From NCBI GenBank assembly GCA_021568835.1, contig JAKGSH010000001.1, forward strand, positions 682,001 to 746,000: DNA of 64,000 nucleotides, given 5' to 3'. Under the pieces are notes generated by a model. The model worked only from the letters and a program-made list of their open reading frames with translations, did no database searches and was not told the DNA's origin. The stretch comes from Streptomyces sp. Tue 6430 (GTDB lineage Bacteria; Actinomycetota; Actinomycetes; Streptomycetales; Streptomycetaceae). This document shows, piece by piece, positions 9,358-18,574 of the stretch. The position numbers and the translations under genes were made by a program. Position 1 is the stretch's first letter. Every line of letters starts with the position of its first letter.

Positions 9358-9377
9358 CGTCGATGACGTCATCGACG
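9358..9377. promoter_or_regulatory. Perfect 20-bp palindrome upstream of SDR gene
   Basis: The sequence centred on TGACGTCA is a perfect palindrome from 9358 to 9377, ending about 24 bases before the SDR start and just before its ribosome site. A direct copy of the core CGATGACGT lies immediately upstream at 9352-9360 and overlaps it. It looks like an operator, but a hairpin in the leader is also possible. No regulator gene is adjacent. Confidence 0.5.
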
Positions 9378-9400
9378 GAGACACCCACAGGAGGTCACAC

Positions 9401-10315
9401 ATGTCCGGACCGCTGGAAGGCAGGGTCGCCCTGGTCGCCGGGGCGACCCGGGGAGCGGGGCGGGGCATCGCCGTGGAGCTGGGGGCGGCCGGCGCCACCG
9501 TCTACGTCACCGGCCGCTCCACCCGCGCCCGCCGCTCCGAGTACGACCGCCCCGAGACGATCGAGGACACCGCCGACCTGGTCACCGAGGCGGGCGGCCA
9601 CGGCATCGCCGTACCCACCGACCACCTCGAACCCGCGCAGGTCCGCGCGCTCGTCGACCGGATCGCCGCCGAGCAGGACCGCCTCGACCTCCTCGTCAAC
9701 GACATCTGGGGCGGCGAGAACCTCTTCGCCTGGGACACCCCCGTCTGGGAGCACGACCTCGACGACGGCCTGCGGCTGCTGCGGCTCGCCGTCGAGACCC
9801 ACGCGATCACCAGCCACCACGCCCTGCCGCTCCTGCTGCGCCGGCCGGGCGGCCTGGTCGTCGAGGTCACCGACGGCACCGCCGAGTACAACCGCGACAC
9901 CTACCGCGTGAACTTCTTCTACGACATCGCCAAGGCCTCCGTCCTGCGGATGGCCTTCGCCCTCGCCCACGAACTCGGCCCGCGCGGCGCCACCGCCCTC
10001 GCGCTCACCCCCGGCTGGATGCGCTCCGAGATCATGCTCGACCAGTTCGGGGTGCGCGAGGACAACTGGCGCGACGCCCTCGAGGAGGTCCCGCACTTCG
10101 CCATCTCCGAGACGCCCCGCTACGTCGGCCGCGCCGTCGCCGCCCTCGCCGCCGACCCCGACGTCGCCCGCCGCAACGGGCAGTCGCTGTCCAGCGGATC
10201 GCTCGCCCCCGAGTACGGCTTCACCGACCTCGACGGCAGCCGCCCCGACGCATGGCGCTATCTTGTCGAGGTCCAGGACGCGGGCAGGCCGGCGGACACG
10301 ACGGGCTACCGCTGA
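9401..10315 (+). CDS. Short-chain dehydrogenase/reductase (SDR)
   Basis: Predicted 304 residues. Nucleotide-binding motif GATRGAGRGIA (about 16-26), then VYVTGRSTR favouring NADP(H). A tyrosine/lysine pair occurs in NFFYDIAKAS (YxxxK). The usual NAG motif is replaced by VNDIWGGEN, and the protein is longer than a classic SDR (about 250), with an unusual C-terminal extension naming EYGFTDLDGSRPDAWRYL. Close to the group annotated as DHRS1-like SDRs. Substrate unknown. ATG 9401 has a perfect AGGAGG eight bases upstream. The palindrome at 9358-9377 probably controls it. Confidence 0.85.
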   Translation: MSGPLEGRVALVAGATRGAGRGIAVELGAAGATVYVTGRSTRARRSEYDRPETIEDTADLVTEAGGHGIAVPTDHLEPAQVRALVDRIAAEQDRLDLLVNDIWGGENLFAWDTPVWEHDLDDGLRLLRLAVETHAITSHHALPLLLRRPGGLVVEVTDGTAEYNRDTYRVNFFYDIAKASVLRMAFALAHELGPRGATALALTPGWMRSEIMLDQFGVREDNWRDALEEVPHFAISETPRYVGRAVAALAADPDVARRNGQSLSSGSLAPEYGFTDLDGSRPDAWRYLVEVQDAGRPADTTGYR

Positions 10316-10486
10316 GCCGGCCCGCGGGTGATCCGGCTCCGGCCGGGACCCGGTGGGCGGCCCGCGGGGAAGTTCACCGTTTCGTCACAGTACGGGCCGC
10401 ACTACAACCGAAGCGCCGCCGAACGGGTCTAGTGGGTGGAGTCGCCGGAATCGGGCCGGGGAGAGGCAGGGGCAGGAGTGGCAGTC

Positions 10487-11182
10487 ATGGGGGACATACG
10501 CAGACGAGGTGCCGTCGCGCTCGGGGTCACGGGGCTGATCGCGCCGCTGACGCTCGCGCTGGGCGCGGCGCCCGCACAGGCCGCGAGCTGCACCACGCAG
10601 ACCGGGCCGTACCAGAAGCAGGTCGAGAAGTTCCTCGGCCGGCCGGTCGACGGCAAGCAGTCGTCGGCCGACTGCAAGGCCATCCAGGCCTTCCAGACCA
10701 AGCACGGCATCACGCCGAACATCGGCTACGCGGGACCCGTCACCTGGGGCGTGATGGATCTCATGAACAAGCAGAAGGCGGTGGGCACCAAGCCCAACAA
10801 GGCGGGCAAGTGCCCGACCAACAAGGGCCGCATCGCCTGCGTCAACCTCACCCTCCAGATCAGCTGGATCCAGGACGGCAGCCGCCTCGTCCACGGGCCC
10901 GTCCCGGTCCGCACCGGACGCGACGGCTACGAGACCCGCACCGGCCTGAAGAAGGTCTACTGGCGCAACATCGACCACGTGTCGAGCATCTACAACGTGC
11001 CGATGCCGTACAGCCAGTTCTTCGACGGAGGCCAGGCCTTCCACTCGGTCGGCGTCAGCATGTGGAACCCGCCCGGCTCGCACGGCTGCGTCAACATGAC
11101 GAAGACGGCCGCGAAGAAGTACTGGTCCCTGCTCAAGACCGGCGACGACGTCTTCGTGTACGGCCGCAAGCCGGGCACCTGA
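10487..11182 (+). CDS. Secreted L,D-transpeptidase with peptidoglycan-binding domain
   Basis: Predicted 231 residues. Signal peptide at 1-34 (RRRGAVALGVTGLIAPLTLA ... AQA). Residues about 40-90 are a peptidoglycan-binding type 1 domain (VEKFLGRPVDGKQSSADCKAIQAFQTKHGI). The C-terminal YkuD domain ends with SHGCVNM, catalytic Cys about residue 201, and the upstream FHSVG supplies the conserved His. It would make or remodel 3-3 crosslinks in the cell wall. ATG 10487 was chosen over upstream GTG codons because AGGAG lies eight bases before it. A strong hairpin terminator follows. Confidence 0.9.
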   Translation: MGDIRRRGAVALGVTGLIAPLTLALGAAPAQAASCTTQTGPYQKQVEKFLGRPVDGKQSSADCKAIQAFQTKHGITPNIGYAGPVTWGVMDLMNKQKAVGTKPNKAGKCPTNKGRIACVNLTLQISWIQDGSRLVHGPVPVRTGRDGYETRTGLKKVYWRNIDHVSSIYNVPMPYSQFFDGGQAFHSVGVSMWNPPGSHGCVNMTKTAAKKYWSLLKTGDDVFVYGRKPGT

Positions 11183-11256
11183 CCGGGACCTGACCGACGC
11201 CGGGCGCGCGGACACGCGGGCCCGGCGGAGTGGACGCCGCGGAACGAACACGGCAG

Positions 11257-11290
11257 AACGGACGTGATCAGTGACACGTCCGTTTTGTCC
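11257..11290 (+). terminator. Rho-independent terminator after the L,D-transpeptidase gene
   Basis: Perfect 10-bp stem AACGGACGTG (11257-11266) / CACGTCCGTT (11275-11284), 8-base loop ATCAGTGA, followed by a T-rich stretch TTGTCCGTTT. It lies 75 bases after the stop of the transpeptidase gene. Confidence 0.75.
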
Positions 11291-11347
11291 GTTTAACTCA
11301 TGTATTACTCACGCCGCCTTCACCCCGGGCACCGTAAGATTCACACC

Positions 11348-11530
11348 ATGTCCACCACTGTCGAACACCTCACCGAACGCTCGGCGCGCTCGGCTGCCGA
11401 GGTCAACGAGGAGATCAGGGCCCTGTGGCTCCGGTCGGGCGGGACACTGACGGGTGAGCAGCGCGAGGAGTACCAGCGACTCGTCCTGGAGTGGGCCGCC
11501 GCGGCCCCGCAATCGGTCGAGGCGGCCTGA
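11348..11530 (+). CDS. Small conserved-looking protein, function unknown
   Basis: Predicted 60 residues beginning MSTTVEHLTERSARSAAEVN and continuing with EEIRALWLRSGGTLTGEQREEYQRL. Highly helical and charged, no membrane segment or signal. Codon use is typical of a Streptomyces gene. The ribosome site is poor. I recognise no function. Confidence 0.55.
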   Translation: MSTTVEHLTERSARSAAEVNEEIRALWLRSGGTLTGEQREEYQRLVLEWAAAAPQSVEAA

Positions 11531-11678
11531 CGGCCGTCAGGCCGCGGGACCTTCCGCCTCGCAGCCCCGCCCCCGCAATTCCGTCCGGGCACCTCTCGTG
11601 GGTGCCCTTCTCGTTGTCCCGCGACACCGAAGGGGCCCGGTGCCCACCGGGCTCCCCGCCACCGTGGCCGGCGTCACC

Positions 11679-13078
11679 TCACCCCCAGCTCGCCGAGTAC
11701 TGCCGCTGGTACGCCTTGCGGTCCTGCTCCGCCCGGATGTACCGGGTCGCCACCAGCGCGACCAGACTGCCCGCGATCACCAGCAGGCCGGGCCCGATGT
11801 TGCGCGGATCGGTGAGCCGCGCCGCCAGCGACACGGCGTCCGTGCCGCCCGTCACCGGCGTCGTCGAGCCCGGCGTGACCGACCCCGGGCCACCGCCGCC
11901 TGCGTCGGTGACGACGACGGCTCGGGAGCGCCCTCGGACGGCGCGGGCGAGGCGCCGTTTCCCGCGGCGTCGGACGGCGCCGCCACGATCAGCTGCACCC
12001 CGAGCTGCGCCAGCGCCCTCGTCACCGGCTGGAAGAAGGTCGTACCGCCCGTCGTGCAGTCACCGCTGCCGCCCGAGGTGACGCCGAGCGCGACGCCCTC
12101 GGAGAACATCGGCCCGCCGCTGTCGCCGGACTCGGCGCACACGGTGGTCTCGATCAGCCCGGAGACGGTGCCCTCCGGATAGTTGACCGTCGCGTCGAGG
12201 CCGGTCACCTCCCCGTCGCGCAGGCCGGTGGTGCTGCCGCTGCGGAACACCCGCTGCCCCACGGCCGCGTCGCCGACGCCCGTGATCCGCACGCCGTTGC
12301 CGTCGCCGATGGCCACGATGTCCGCTCCCGGACCGGCCTCCCCGTCGGCGTACCGCACGAGCGAGAAGTCGGAGCCGGGGAACGTCGAGCTGACCGTCCG
12401 GCCCACCTGCCGGGTGCCCTGGTTGTCCGCGAACCAGTCGGCCCCGGCGGGACCGCAGTGCCCGGCGGTGAGGATGAAGTCGTCCGACCCGTTGGTGACG
12501 TTGAAACCCGCCGAACAGCGTCCGCCGGTCGACAGGATGGGCTGGGCGCCGTTGAGCCGGGTGGTGAAGGCGCCCCCGGTGCGCTCCATGCGGACGAAAC
12601 TGCCGAGGCCCGACGCCACGTCCGTCATCCGCCCCCAGTCGGAGGCGGACACGGTGCTGTCGCCGCGCACCACGACCTGGTTGGCCTTGTAGTCCATCAC
12701 CCAGGCGGTCCCGGCCACCCGGGGCGCCGAACGCAGCGCCGCCGCGGCCGACTTCAGCTCGTTCATGCTGTGCCCGACGACCTTCGCCCCGACGCCCGCC
12801 GCGCGGACCGTCGCGGCCGTGGCCTCGTCGGTGACCGCGACGACCGGGCGTCCCTCCTGGTCGACCCAGGTGCCCGCCGTCCGCGCGGTGCCGAGCCGCT
12901 CCACCAGATCCGCGCCGGTGCTCGCGACGGACCGCGCCGCGCCGCCCGGCACGGCCGTGGTGGCGGGCGGCTCGCTCGCCATGGCGGCCTGCGTGACCAT
13001 GGCACCCCCCAGGAGGAGCCCGCCGACGGCCGCCAGCCGTGTCGCTCGCCGGACGATCCGTCGTCGTACGTGCCTCAT
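11679..13078 (-). CDS. S1 family serine protease (alpha-lytic/streptogrisin type) with C-terminal membrane anchor, frameshifted
   Basis: About 466 residues after repair. Signal peptide 1-34, a pro-region to about 175 that would assist folding, then a chymotrypsin-fold domain with triad His207 (TAGHC), Asp237 (GSDFSLV) and Ser320 (GDSGGP). After the catalytic domain a Pro/Ser-rich linker changes frame near 11890-11930; with one base restored it continues GGPGSVTPGSTTPVTGG and ends in a membrane helix (GPGLLVIAGSLVALVATRY) with a short basic tail ending YSASWG. The protease is therefore probably held at the cell surface rather than released, unlike ordinary streptogrisins. Specificity is not evident. 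Confidence 0.8.
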
Positions 13079-13196
13079 GCCTGGCTCCCGGGAACAGCGA
13101 ACGCGCGGTACGACACCGCGGGGTCCTCCGGTCGTCGAGGACCCTCACTTCCTTACGTGCCGGGACCCGGCCGTGTTCAGCCCGGAGACGAGCACC

Positions 13197-14027
13197 TCAC
13201 GGCTTGCGGGCCACCCCGCCGAACATGGCGACCTCCGCCGGCTCCGCCCCGCCGGTCTCCTCCGGCCGCCAGCGCGAGCAGGACACCACGCCCGGCTCCA
13301 GCAGCTCCAGGCCCTCGAAGAAACGGGCCACGTCCTTGGGCGTGCGCTGGGTCAGCTTCGGCGTGCCGTGCTCGTTCCAGAACCTGACGGCCTCGTCGAC
13401 GTCCGGCATCGACGGGCTGGTGACGGTGTGCGAGAGCACCAGGTGGCTGCCCGCCGGCAGCCGGTCGACCAGCCGGCGCACCAGGGCGTACGGGTCCTCC
13501 TCGTCGCCGACGAAGATGACGACGCCCAGCAGTATCAGCGCCACGGGCTCGCCGAAGTCCAGTGTCCTCGCGGCGTGTTCGAGGATCGCGTCGACGTTGC
13601 GCAGGTCCTCGTCGAGATAGTCGGTACGGCCCTCGGGCGTGCTGGTGAGCAGGGCGCGGGCGTGCGCCAGGACCAGCGGGTCGTTGTCGACGTAGACGAT
13701 CCGCGCGTCCGGGGCGGCGGCCTGCGCCACCTCGTGGGTGTTGTCCGCGGTGGGCAGGCCGGTGCCGATGTCGAGGAACTGGCGGATCCCGGCCTCGTGG
13801 ACCAGATGGCGCACGGCGCGGCCCAGGAAGAGGCGGTCGGCGCGGGCGTACTCGCCGATGCCCGGGTGCAGCCGGCGGATCTGGTCGCCGGCCGCGCGGT
13901 CGACCTCGTAGTTGTCCTTGCCGCCCAGCCAGTAGTTCCAGATGCGGGCGGTGTGGGGCTGGTCGGTGTTGATGCGGTCGCGCAGCGACTGTGCCGCCTC
14001 GTCCACGGCCGGCGGGTTCTCGGTCAC
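13197..14027 (-). CDS. SAM-dependent methyltransferase of the DUF574 type
   Basis: Predicted 276 residues. The N-terminal signature ARIWNYWLGGKDNYEVDRAA is diagnostic of the streptomycete DUF574 / S-adenosyl methyltransferase family (Methyltransf_19), followed by the SAM-binding FLDIGTGLPTADNTHEVAQ and VYVDNDPLVLAHARALL. These proteins are numerous in each Streptomyces genome, often beside regulators; substrates are mostly unknown. GTG 14027 follows an AGGAG site at good distance. No obvious operon partner here. Confidence 0.9.
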   Translation of the reverse strand: MTENPPAVDEAAQSLRDRINTDQPHTARIWNYWLGGKDNYEVDRAAGDQIRRLHPGIGEYARADRLFLGRAVRHLVHEAGIRQFLDIGTGLPTADNTHEVAQAAAPDARIVYVDNDPLVLAHARALLTSTPEGRTDYLDEDLRNVDAILEHAARTLDFGEPVALILLGVVIFVGDEEDPYALVRRLVDRLPAGSHLVLSHTVTSPSMPDVDEAVRFWNEHGTPKLTQRTPKDVARFFEGLELLEPGVVSCSRWRPEETGGAEPAEVAMFGGVARKP

Positions 14028-14174
14028 GGAACTGCTCCTGGGATGCGTGGTGTTTACGGTTCTACGGTTCTTCCGGATCAAAGAGCAATCTAGTCGCGGG
14101 AGTTGATCTCCGTGTCCGGTCCGTCGCTTTGCGTCGCCGCGACCGGTCGCCGGTCCGGCCCCCGGCGTGAGCCC

Positions 14175-14507
14175 ATGGGCGGGATCCCGCGCGCGTCGTC
14201 CGGTGAACCGAGTCCGCTGCGCGCCCTCACCCTCGACCGCCTCCGGCGCCGTACGAGCACGAAGTGGCGCACCTGCCCCGACGACGTCCTGCCGCCGGGG
14301 GTCGCCGAGACGGACGTCCCGCCCGCCGGGCCCGTCGTGCGGGCGGTCGGTGCCGCGATGCCCCGGGCGACACGGGCTGACCGGCGGGCAGCTGCCACGC
14401 CGAGGAGCCGGCGGCGCCGGGCACGTACGGCTGAACCTCGCGGCCTCGCCCGACATCCTCACCGAGGCGGTGCGCGGGACGGCGGCCGCACTGCGCCGGC
14501 CCCCGGT
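14175..14507 (+). pseudogene. Remnant of a PatB/MalY-type PLP aminotransferase, internally deleted
   Basis: The first part reads PLRALTLDRLRRRTSTKWRT then CPDDVLPPGVAETDVPPAGPVVRAV, which matches the N-terminus of PatB/MalY-type cystathionine beta-lyase/aminotransferases (family pattern LRRRxSxKWRxYPxDVLPxWVAEMD). About 60 bases on, in another frame, comes GLTGGQL...GGAGHVRLNLAASPDILTEAV, matching the C-terminal end. Roughly 270-280 internal residues, including the PLP lysine, are missing, so this cannot be a working enzyme. It lies directly upstream of the PPOX gene. Unlike the single-base breaks elsewhere, this is true decay. Confidence 0.7.
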
Positions 14508-14528
14508 GCGCGTGCCTACACTGCGGGC

Positions 14529-14915
14529 ATGGACGACAAGGCGCTCGACCGGCTCGGAGCGGGGAAGTACCTGCTGATCACCAGCTACCGGAAGAACGGC
14601 ACCGGGGTCGCCACCCCGGTGTGGGTGGTGCGCGACGGGGACGCCCTCGGCGCCTGGACGGTCGCCGACTCCTGGAAGGTGAAGCGGATCAGGGCCCGCG
14701 GCGACGTCATGGTCGGTCCCTGCGACGTGCGCGGCAACCCCACCGGGGAGCAGGTCCCGGCCCGCGCCGAGATCTGCGACGCGCGGACCACCGCCCGCTA
14801 CCGCACCCTGCTCGCCCGCAAGTACGGCGTCGTCGGCCGCCTCACGCTGCTCGGCAGCAGGCTCCGGCGGGGCCCGGACGGCACGGTCGGGATCCGCGTG
14901 ACCCTGGACGGGTGA
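14529..14915 (+). CDS. PPOX-class (pyridoxamine 5'-phosphate oxidase fold) protein, probably F420 or flavin dependent
   Basis: Predicted 128 residues. The start LGAGKYLLITSYRKNGTGVATPVWVV is typical of actinobacterial PPOX/F420-dependent split-barrel proteins, followed by DALGAWTVADSWKVKRIRARGDV and the late RTLLARKYGVVGRL. Members reduce or oxidise small molecules or bind heme/F420; substrate unknown. It is convergent with the large secreted hydrolase gene across GC-rich hairpins. Confidence 0.75.
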   Translation: MDDKALDRLGAGKYLLITSYRKNGTGVATPVWVVRDGDALGAWTVADSWKVKRIRARGDVMVGPCDVRGNPTGEQVPARAEICDARTTARYRTLLARKYGVVGRLTLLGSRLRRGPDGTVGIRVTLDG

Positions 14916-14947
14916 GGGGGGCGGGGACCGTCCGGCCCCCGCCCCCC
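14916..14947. terminator. Hairpin directly after the PPOX stop
   Basis: An 11-bp stem GGGGGGCGGGG (14916-14926) / CCCCGCCCCCC (14937-14947) begins at the base after the stop codon. Likely terminator for the plus-strand gene. Confidence 0.6.
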
Positions 14948-14954
14948 CCTCCCG

Positions 14955-15000
14955 CCCGCGGCCGTGCGGGCTACCGTCCGCCCGCGGCCGTGCGGGCTAC
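14955..15000. repeat. 20-bp direct repeat, each copy a small hairpin, overlapping a stop codon
   Basis: Two identical 20-base copies at 14955-14974 and 14981-15000 (26-base period), each containing CCCGC...GCGGG that can fold. The second copy contains the stop codon (complement of 14997-14999) of the minus-strand hydrolase; the first copy is a duplicate of that gene end. Confidence 0.75.
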
Positions 15001-17782
15001 GGCGCGTCCGTCACCGTTCCGGTGCGGACGGGGCGGCCGGGCAGCGGCTCGCCCTCGTCGTCGGTGAGCGCCAGGCGCACCGACTCGGCCGGCTCGGCCA
15101 CCTCGTCCGCCACCGTCACCACGGTGAAGTCGGCGGTGGTGGTCCCGGCCGGGACGTGCGCCCAGATCCACAGACCCGCCTGGGACAGCGGGCGTTCGGG
15201 GTCGGGCAGTTCACCGGTCTGGTCCGTCAGCCACCGCGGGTCGACGTCCTTGGTGGACAGCTCGGCGCCTCCGGTGACCGCGAGCACCCGCACCGGCTGC
15301 CAGAACTCCACCTCGGCCGCCTCGGACAGGGTGATCCGCCAGGCCAGCGTTCCGCCCTCGGTCACCCGGTCCGCGACCGGGCTCAGGGTCACCTCGGGCT
15401 CGGGGTCGTCGTTCTGCGCGGTGACACCGCCCCGGTAGGAGCCGACGACGGCGCCGCGCACGGCCTTGGCGAGGAGGTCGTGCTGTTCGTCGTAGCCGAA
15501 GCGGGTGTCGCCCTTCACCTCGACCGGCACGTCGAGCGGGGTGGCGCCGGGCCGCACCGTGACCAGCCGGTCCACGGATCGCCCGGTGTCGGGGTCCAGG
15601 ACGGAGAAGCGGACCGTTCCGCTGCCGTGCCCGGAGACCCGTACCGGGACGTGGTAGGTCCGGGTCCCGGAGTCGCCCTCCTCGACGGTGAGGCGGCCGA
15701 TGTCGACGCGCGGCAGAGCCGCCGGCCGCACCACCGGGGTACCGGGCGCCCAGCCCCAGGCGTCCATCAGCCAGGCCTTCCCGGACGCCGAACGCGGCGT
15801 CAGCTCCAGCGACCTGACGTGCCCGAGGGCGATTCCGGCGCGGGTGGCCGCGGTCAGCGGGACGCGCACTTCGCGCGCCCAGTAGGAGGCGGTGCGCTCG
15901 CTGCCGGGCAGCCCGTCGACCGTGATGCGGCCGAGCCGGGCCCGACGGCCCGCGGAGTCGGTGATCGCCACGTCCAGCTCGGTGCCGGTGGTGTTCGGCG
16001 GCACGAACACGCGCAGCGCCAGGCTCCCGGCGCCGGTGAGGGAGAGCGGCGCGGCCGGCCGGACGCGCGTCACCGTGCCCGGTGCCGTCCAGTCCAGTGC
16101 CACCGCGCCGCGGCCGGCCTCCTCGTCGGTCTGCCACCACGCGAAGTGGGGCGAGGATCCCTTGGTGCCGTCGGGCAGGCAGGCCTCGGCGGGGTCGGGG
16201 TCGACCGCCGCGCACAGCCTGCCGCCGGTGACGCGCACCCCGCCGTCGGGCAGGAACCCGGCCGTGCGGCGGGCGCCGACGGCGTGGGTCAGCACCCGGG
16301 CCGGGTCCGCGGACGGGGCGCGCCGCCCCGAGCCGTCGAGCAGCGGGCGCACCCGGTCGTCGCCGGCGACGAACAGCCGGGCCGCGGCGGCGATGTAGGT
16401 GGCGCCGGCCCGGTGCTGCTGGTCGGCGGTCAGCCGGGTGCGGGCGCCCGCGGAGCACACCGGGTCGGGCTGCTCCGGGTCCTCCCAGAAGTCGTCGGAG
16501 GAGGGCGCCTCGGACCGGCCCGGCGTCCACTCGGTGTTGAAGAAGTTGTGGTTCGCGCCGACCACGTACACGGCGCTGTGCAGGGCGGTGCCCCGGCTGA
16601 CGCCGCGTGTGCCGTCGACGTACACCTCGCCCTGGAGGTCGGAGACGTCGCCGTCGCAGCCCGGCAGGATCGTCGTGGAGGGCACGTCGGCGACCGGATT
16701 GTGGCCGAAGACCGTCGGTCCGACGAGGACGGTGCCGCGGATCTTCCAGCGGACCGGACCGCGGTAGCCGTCCTGGGCGGCCGGCGGCGGGTACAGGCTG
16801 TCCATCGCCGCCCGGTTGACGCCCTCGCCGCCGCGGGAGTGCCCGACGAGCAGGACGCGCGAGAGGTCGGCCGTGGGCGCGCCCCGTACGGCCGCGGGGG
16901 CGGTGCCGGGGCGGGCGGCCCAGCCGGCCCACTTCGCCAGGTGCTGCCGCACCAGCGAGGACCGGGCCTGTGCGCCGCCGTCCTCGGCCTCCCAGTCCTG
17001 GCCGTTGACGCCGTTGGCGGAGATCGACACCGTCACGTAGCCCTGGGAGGCGAGGAGCCGCTGGTCCTGCAGGTACCCCTTGTGGCTCGGGACCGCCTTC
17101 GTGCCGGCCGGGCAGGGCCAGTCGCCGGTCACGTCGTCGGTGCCCGGCTTGTAGCAGGTGCCGTGGCGGCCGTGCAGGAAGAGGGCGAGGGCCGCTTGCC
17201 GGTGGCGCCCCGGGGCGCGACGACCACGGCCCGCATCTCGACCGGCGCGGCGAAGCCGGGCAGCTTCACCGGGTCGAGGCCGTACTCGCCGGTGAGCGTG
17301 CGGTACGGGCCCGGCCTGCCGGGGTCCACGGGGTTCGCCGGGAGCGCCGCCGGGGGCTTCGCGGCGGACAGCGCGTCGCGGTGTCTCCGCGCGGCCCCGC
17401 CGGCCGGCGCGTCCAGCCGGCGTCCGCCCGACAGGACCTGGAGGTCCCTCAGGGGCGCGTCACCGGCCGCGTCCAGGGGAAGCCGGAACGTGCGGCCGTC
17501 GTCCGCCCGCTCCGGGGCGCCGAGCAGCCGGTCGCCGGCGCGGAACTCCACGCGGGCGTCGCCCATCGGCACGGGGGCGGGCGCACGCCACACCAGCTCG
17601 CGCGCGGCCTTCCCGCCGCCGATCCGCCAGCCGGGCGGCAGACCGCTGTCGGGGGACGCGGTCGACGTCGTCGTCTCGGACGGTTGCCGGGGCGGTTGCT
17701 GTGCTTGTGCCAGTTCCGGTGTTCCCGCCAGGGCCGCGAGCGCGGCCACGGCGGTGACACCTATTCGCCGGGCACGGATCAA
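14997..17782 (-). CDS. Large secreted alpha/beta hydrolase with C-terminal Calx-beta-like region, frameshifted
   Basis: About 928 residues after repair. TTG 17782 follows GAGGAG at seven bases and gives a signal peptide (IRARRIGVTAVAALAALAG, ending AQA). After an N-terminal beta region, an alpha/beta hydrolase core shows VVVAPRGATGKRPLALFLHG, the nucleophile elbow VLLVGHSRGGEGVNRAA and GANHNFFNTEW, which probably supplies the His. The last 250 residues, with TVEEGDSGTRTYHVPV, VTEGGTLAWRITLSEAAEV and VADEVAEPAESVRLALTDDEGEPL, look like repeated Calx-beta-type strands. The frame breaks near 17200 in a C run. Substrate unknown; a secreted esterase/lipase-like enzyme is most likely. Confidence 0.75.
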
Positions 17783-17992
17783 GGGTCCACTCCTCAACGT
17801 TCGGAGCGCGGGAGCCCCGTCCGTATCCGGAGCCCCTCACGTCACGAAGGAAGGGAAAGGGGACCTGTGGGTTGCCTGTGCCGACCGTTGTGTGTCGCAT
17901 TCCGCCCGCGCGGGGCAGGAATTCGGTCACCCGTAACTGCCCGTGCCGTGAACGTACTTGACCGAGTCGTCCGCGAGCGGCGGAGCGAAGGG

Positions 17993-18409
17993 TCAGTGCC
18001 AGGCCCGGTACGGCTCGTCGAGCAGCTGGAAGACCGGCTCGCCCCGCACCGGGTCCTTGGCGGTGGACAGCCGGACCCGGTCGCCGCTGTGGATGCCGAT
18101 GAGCGGGCCCGTCACCCGGCCGCGCACCACGAAGCCCTCGGTCATCTCGACCAGGGAGACATTGCGCGCGGACGGGGTGTTGCGGTGCACCACCGTCGCG
18201 TGGCGGACCGTGCCCGTGCCCTCGCTGCGCTCCGTGCGCAGGTCGCTGCCCTGGCACACCGGACACAGCAGCCGGTGGTACATGGCGGTGCCGCACCAGG
18301 TGCAGCGCTGGAAGAGGATCGCGTCCGTGTCCGTGGCGGCCTTGCGGTCGAGAAGGCTCGCCGAGGTGCCCGCCGCCTGCTGAACGGCGCTTCCTGAGTG
18401 GTGGTACAC
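17993..18409 (-). CDS. DUF35 OB-fold protein with zinc ribbon (acyl-CoA-associated)
   Basis: Predicted 138 residues. Rubredoxin-like zinc ribbon CTWCGTAMYHRLLCPVCQG (about 40-58), then an OB-fold with GTGTVRHATVVHR, VRGRVTG and GDRVRLSTAKD, the DUF35 layout. These small proteins assist thiolases, HMG-CoA-synthase-like enzymes or lyases acting on acyl-CoA, by binding CoA. No thiolase partner is in view. GTG 18409 has AGGGAG at proper distance. The palindrome at 18511-18525 just upstream matches the one before the neighbouring TetR gene. Confidence 0.8.
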   Translation of the reverse strand: MYHHSGSAVQQAAGTSASLLDRKAATDTDAILFQRCTWCGTAMYHRLLCPVCQGSDLRTERSEGTGTVRHATVVHRNTPSARNVSLVEMTEGFVVRGRVTGPLIGIHSGDRVRLSTAKDPVRGEPVFQLLDEPYRAWH

Positions 18410-18510
18410 GCTGGTCAACTCCCTGCACTTCGGCCGGAATGCGCCGTGCGCGGCTCACCCGGGCACGGGCGTGCGCGGTTCGCCGTGCCACCGTGCACGC
18501 CCACAGGGTA

Positions 18511-18525
18511 TGGCACTCAGTGCCA
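18511..18525. promoter_or_regulatory. Operator palindrome upstream of DUF35 gene
   Basis: TGGCACTCAGTGCCA is a perfect 7-bp-arm palindrome about 100 bases before the DUF35 start. The core TGGCACTCAGT recurs at 19364 before the TetR gene. Probable binding site of that TetR protein. Confidence 0.7.
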
Positions 18526-18574
18526 CCCGTAAAGGCACTGCGTACCCCCAATCTGACGGGGCTCCGCCGCTGCC

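Noticed and set aside
14964..17936. 990-residue plus-strand frame over the secreted hydrolase
   Set aside because: Antisense to a gene with signal peptide and nucleophile elbow; no domain pattern of its own.
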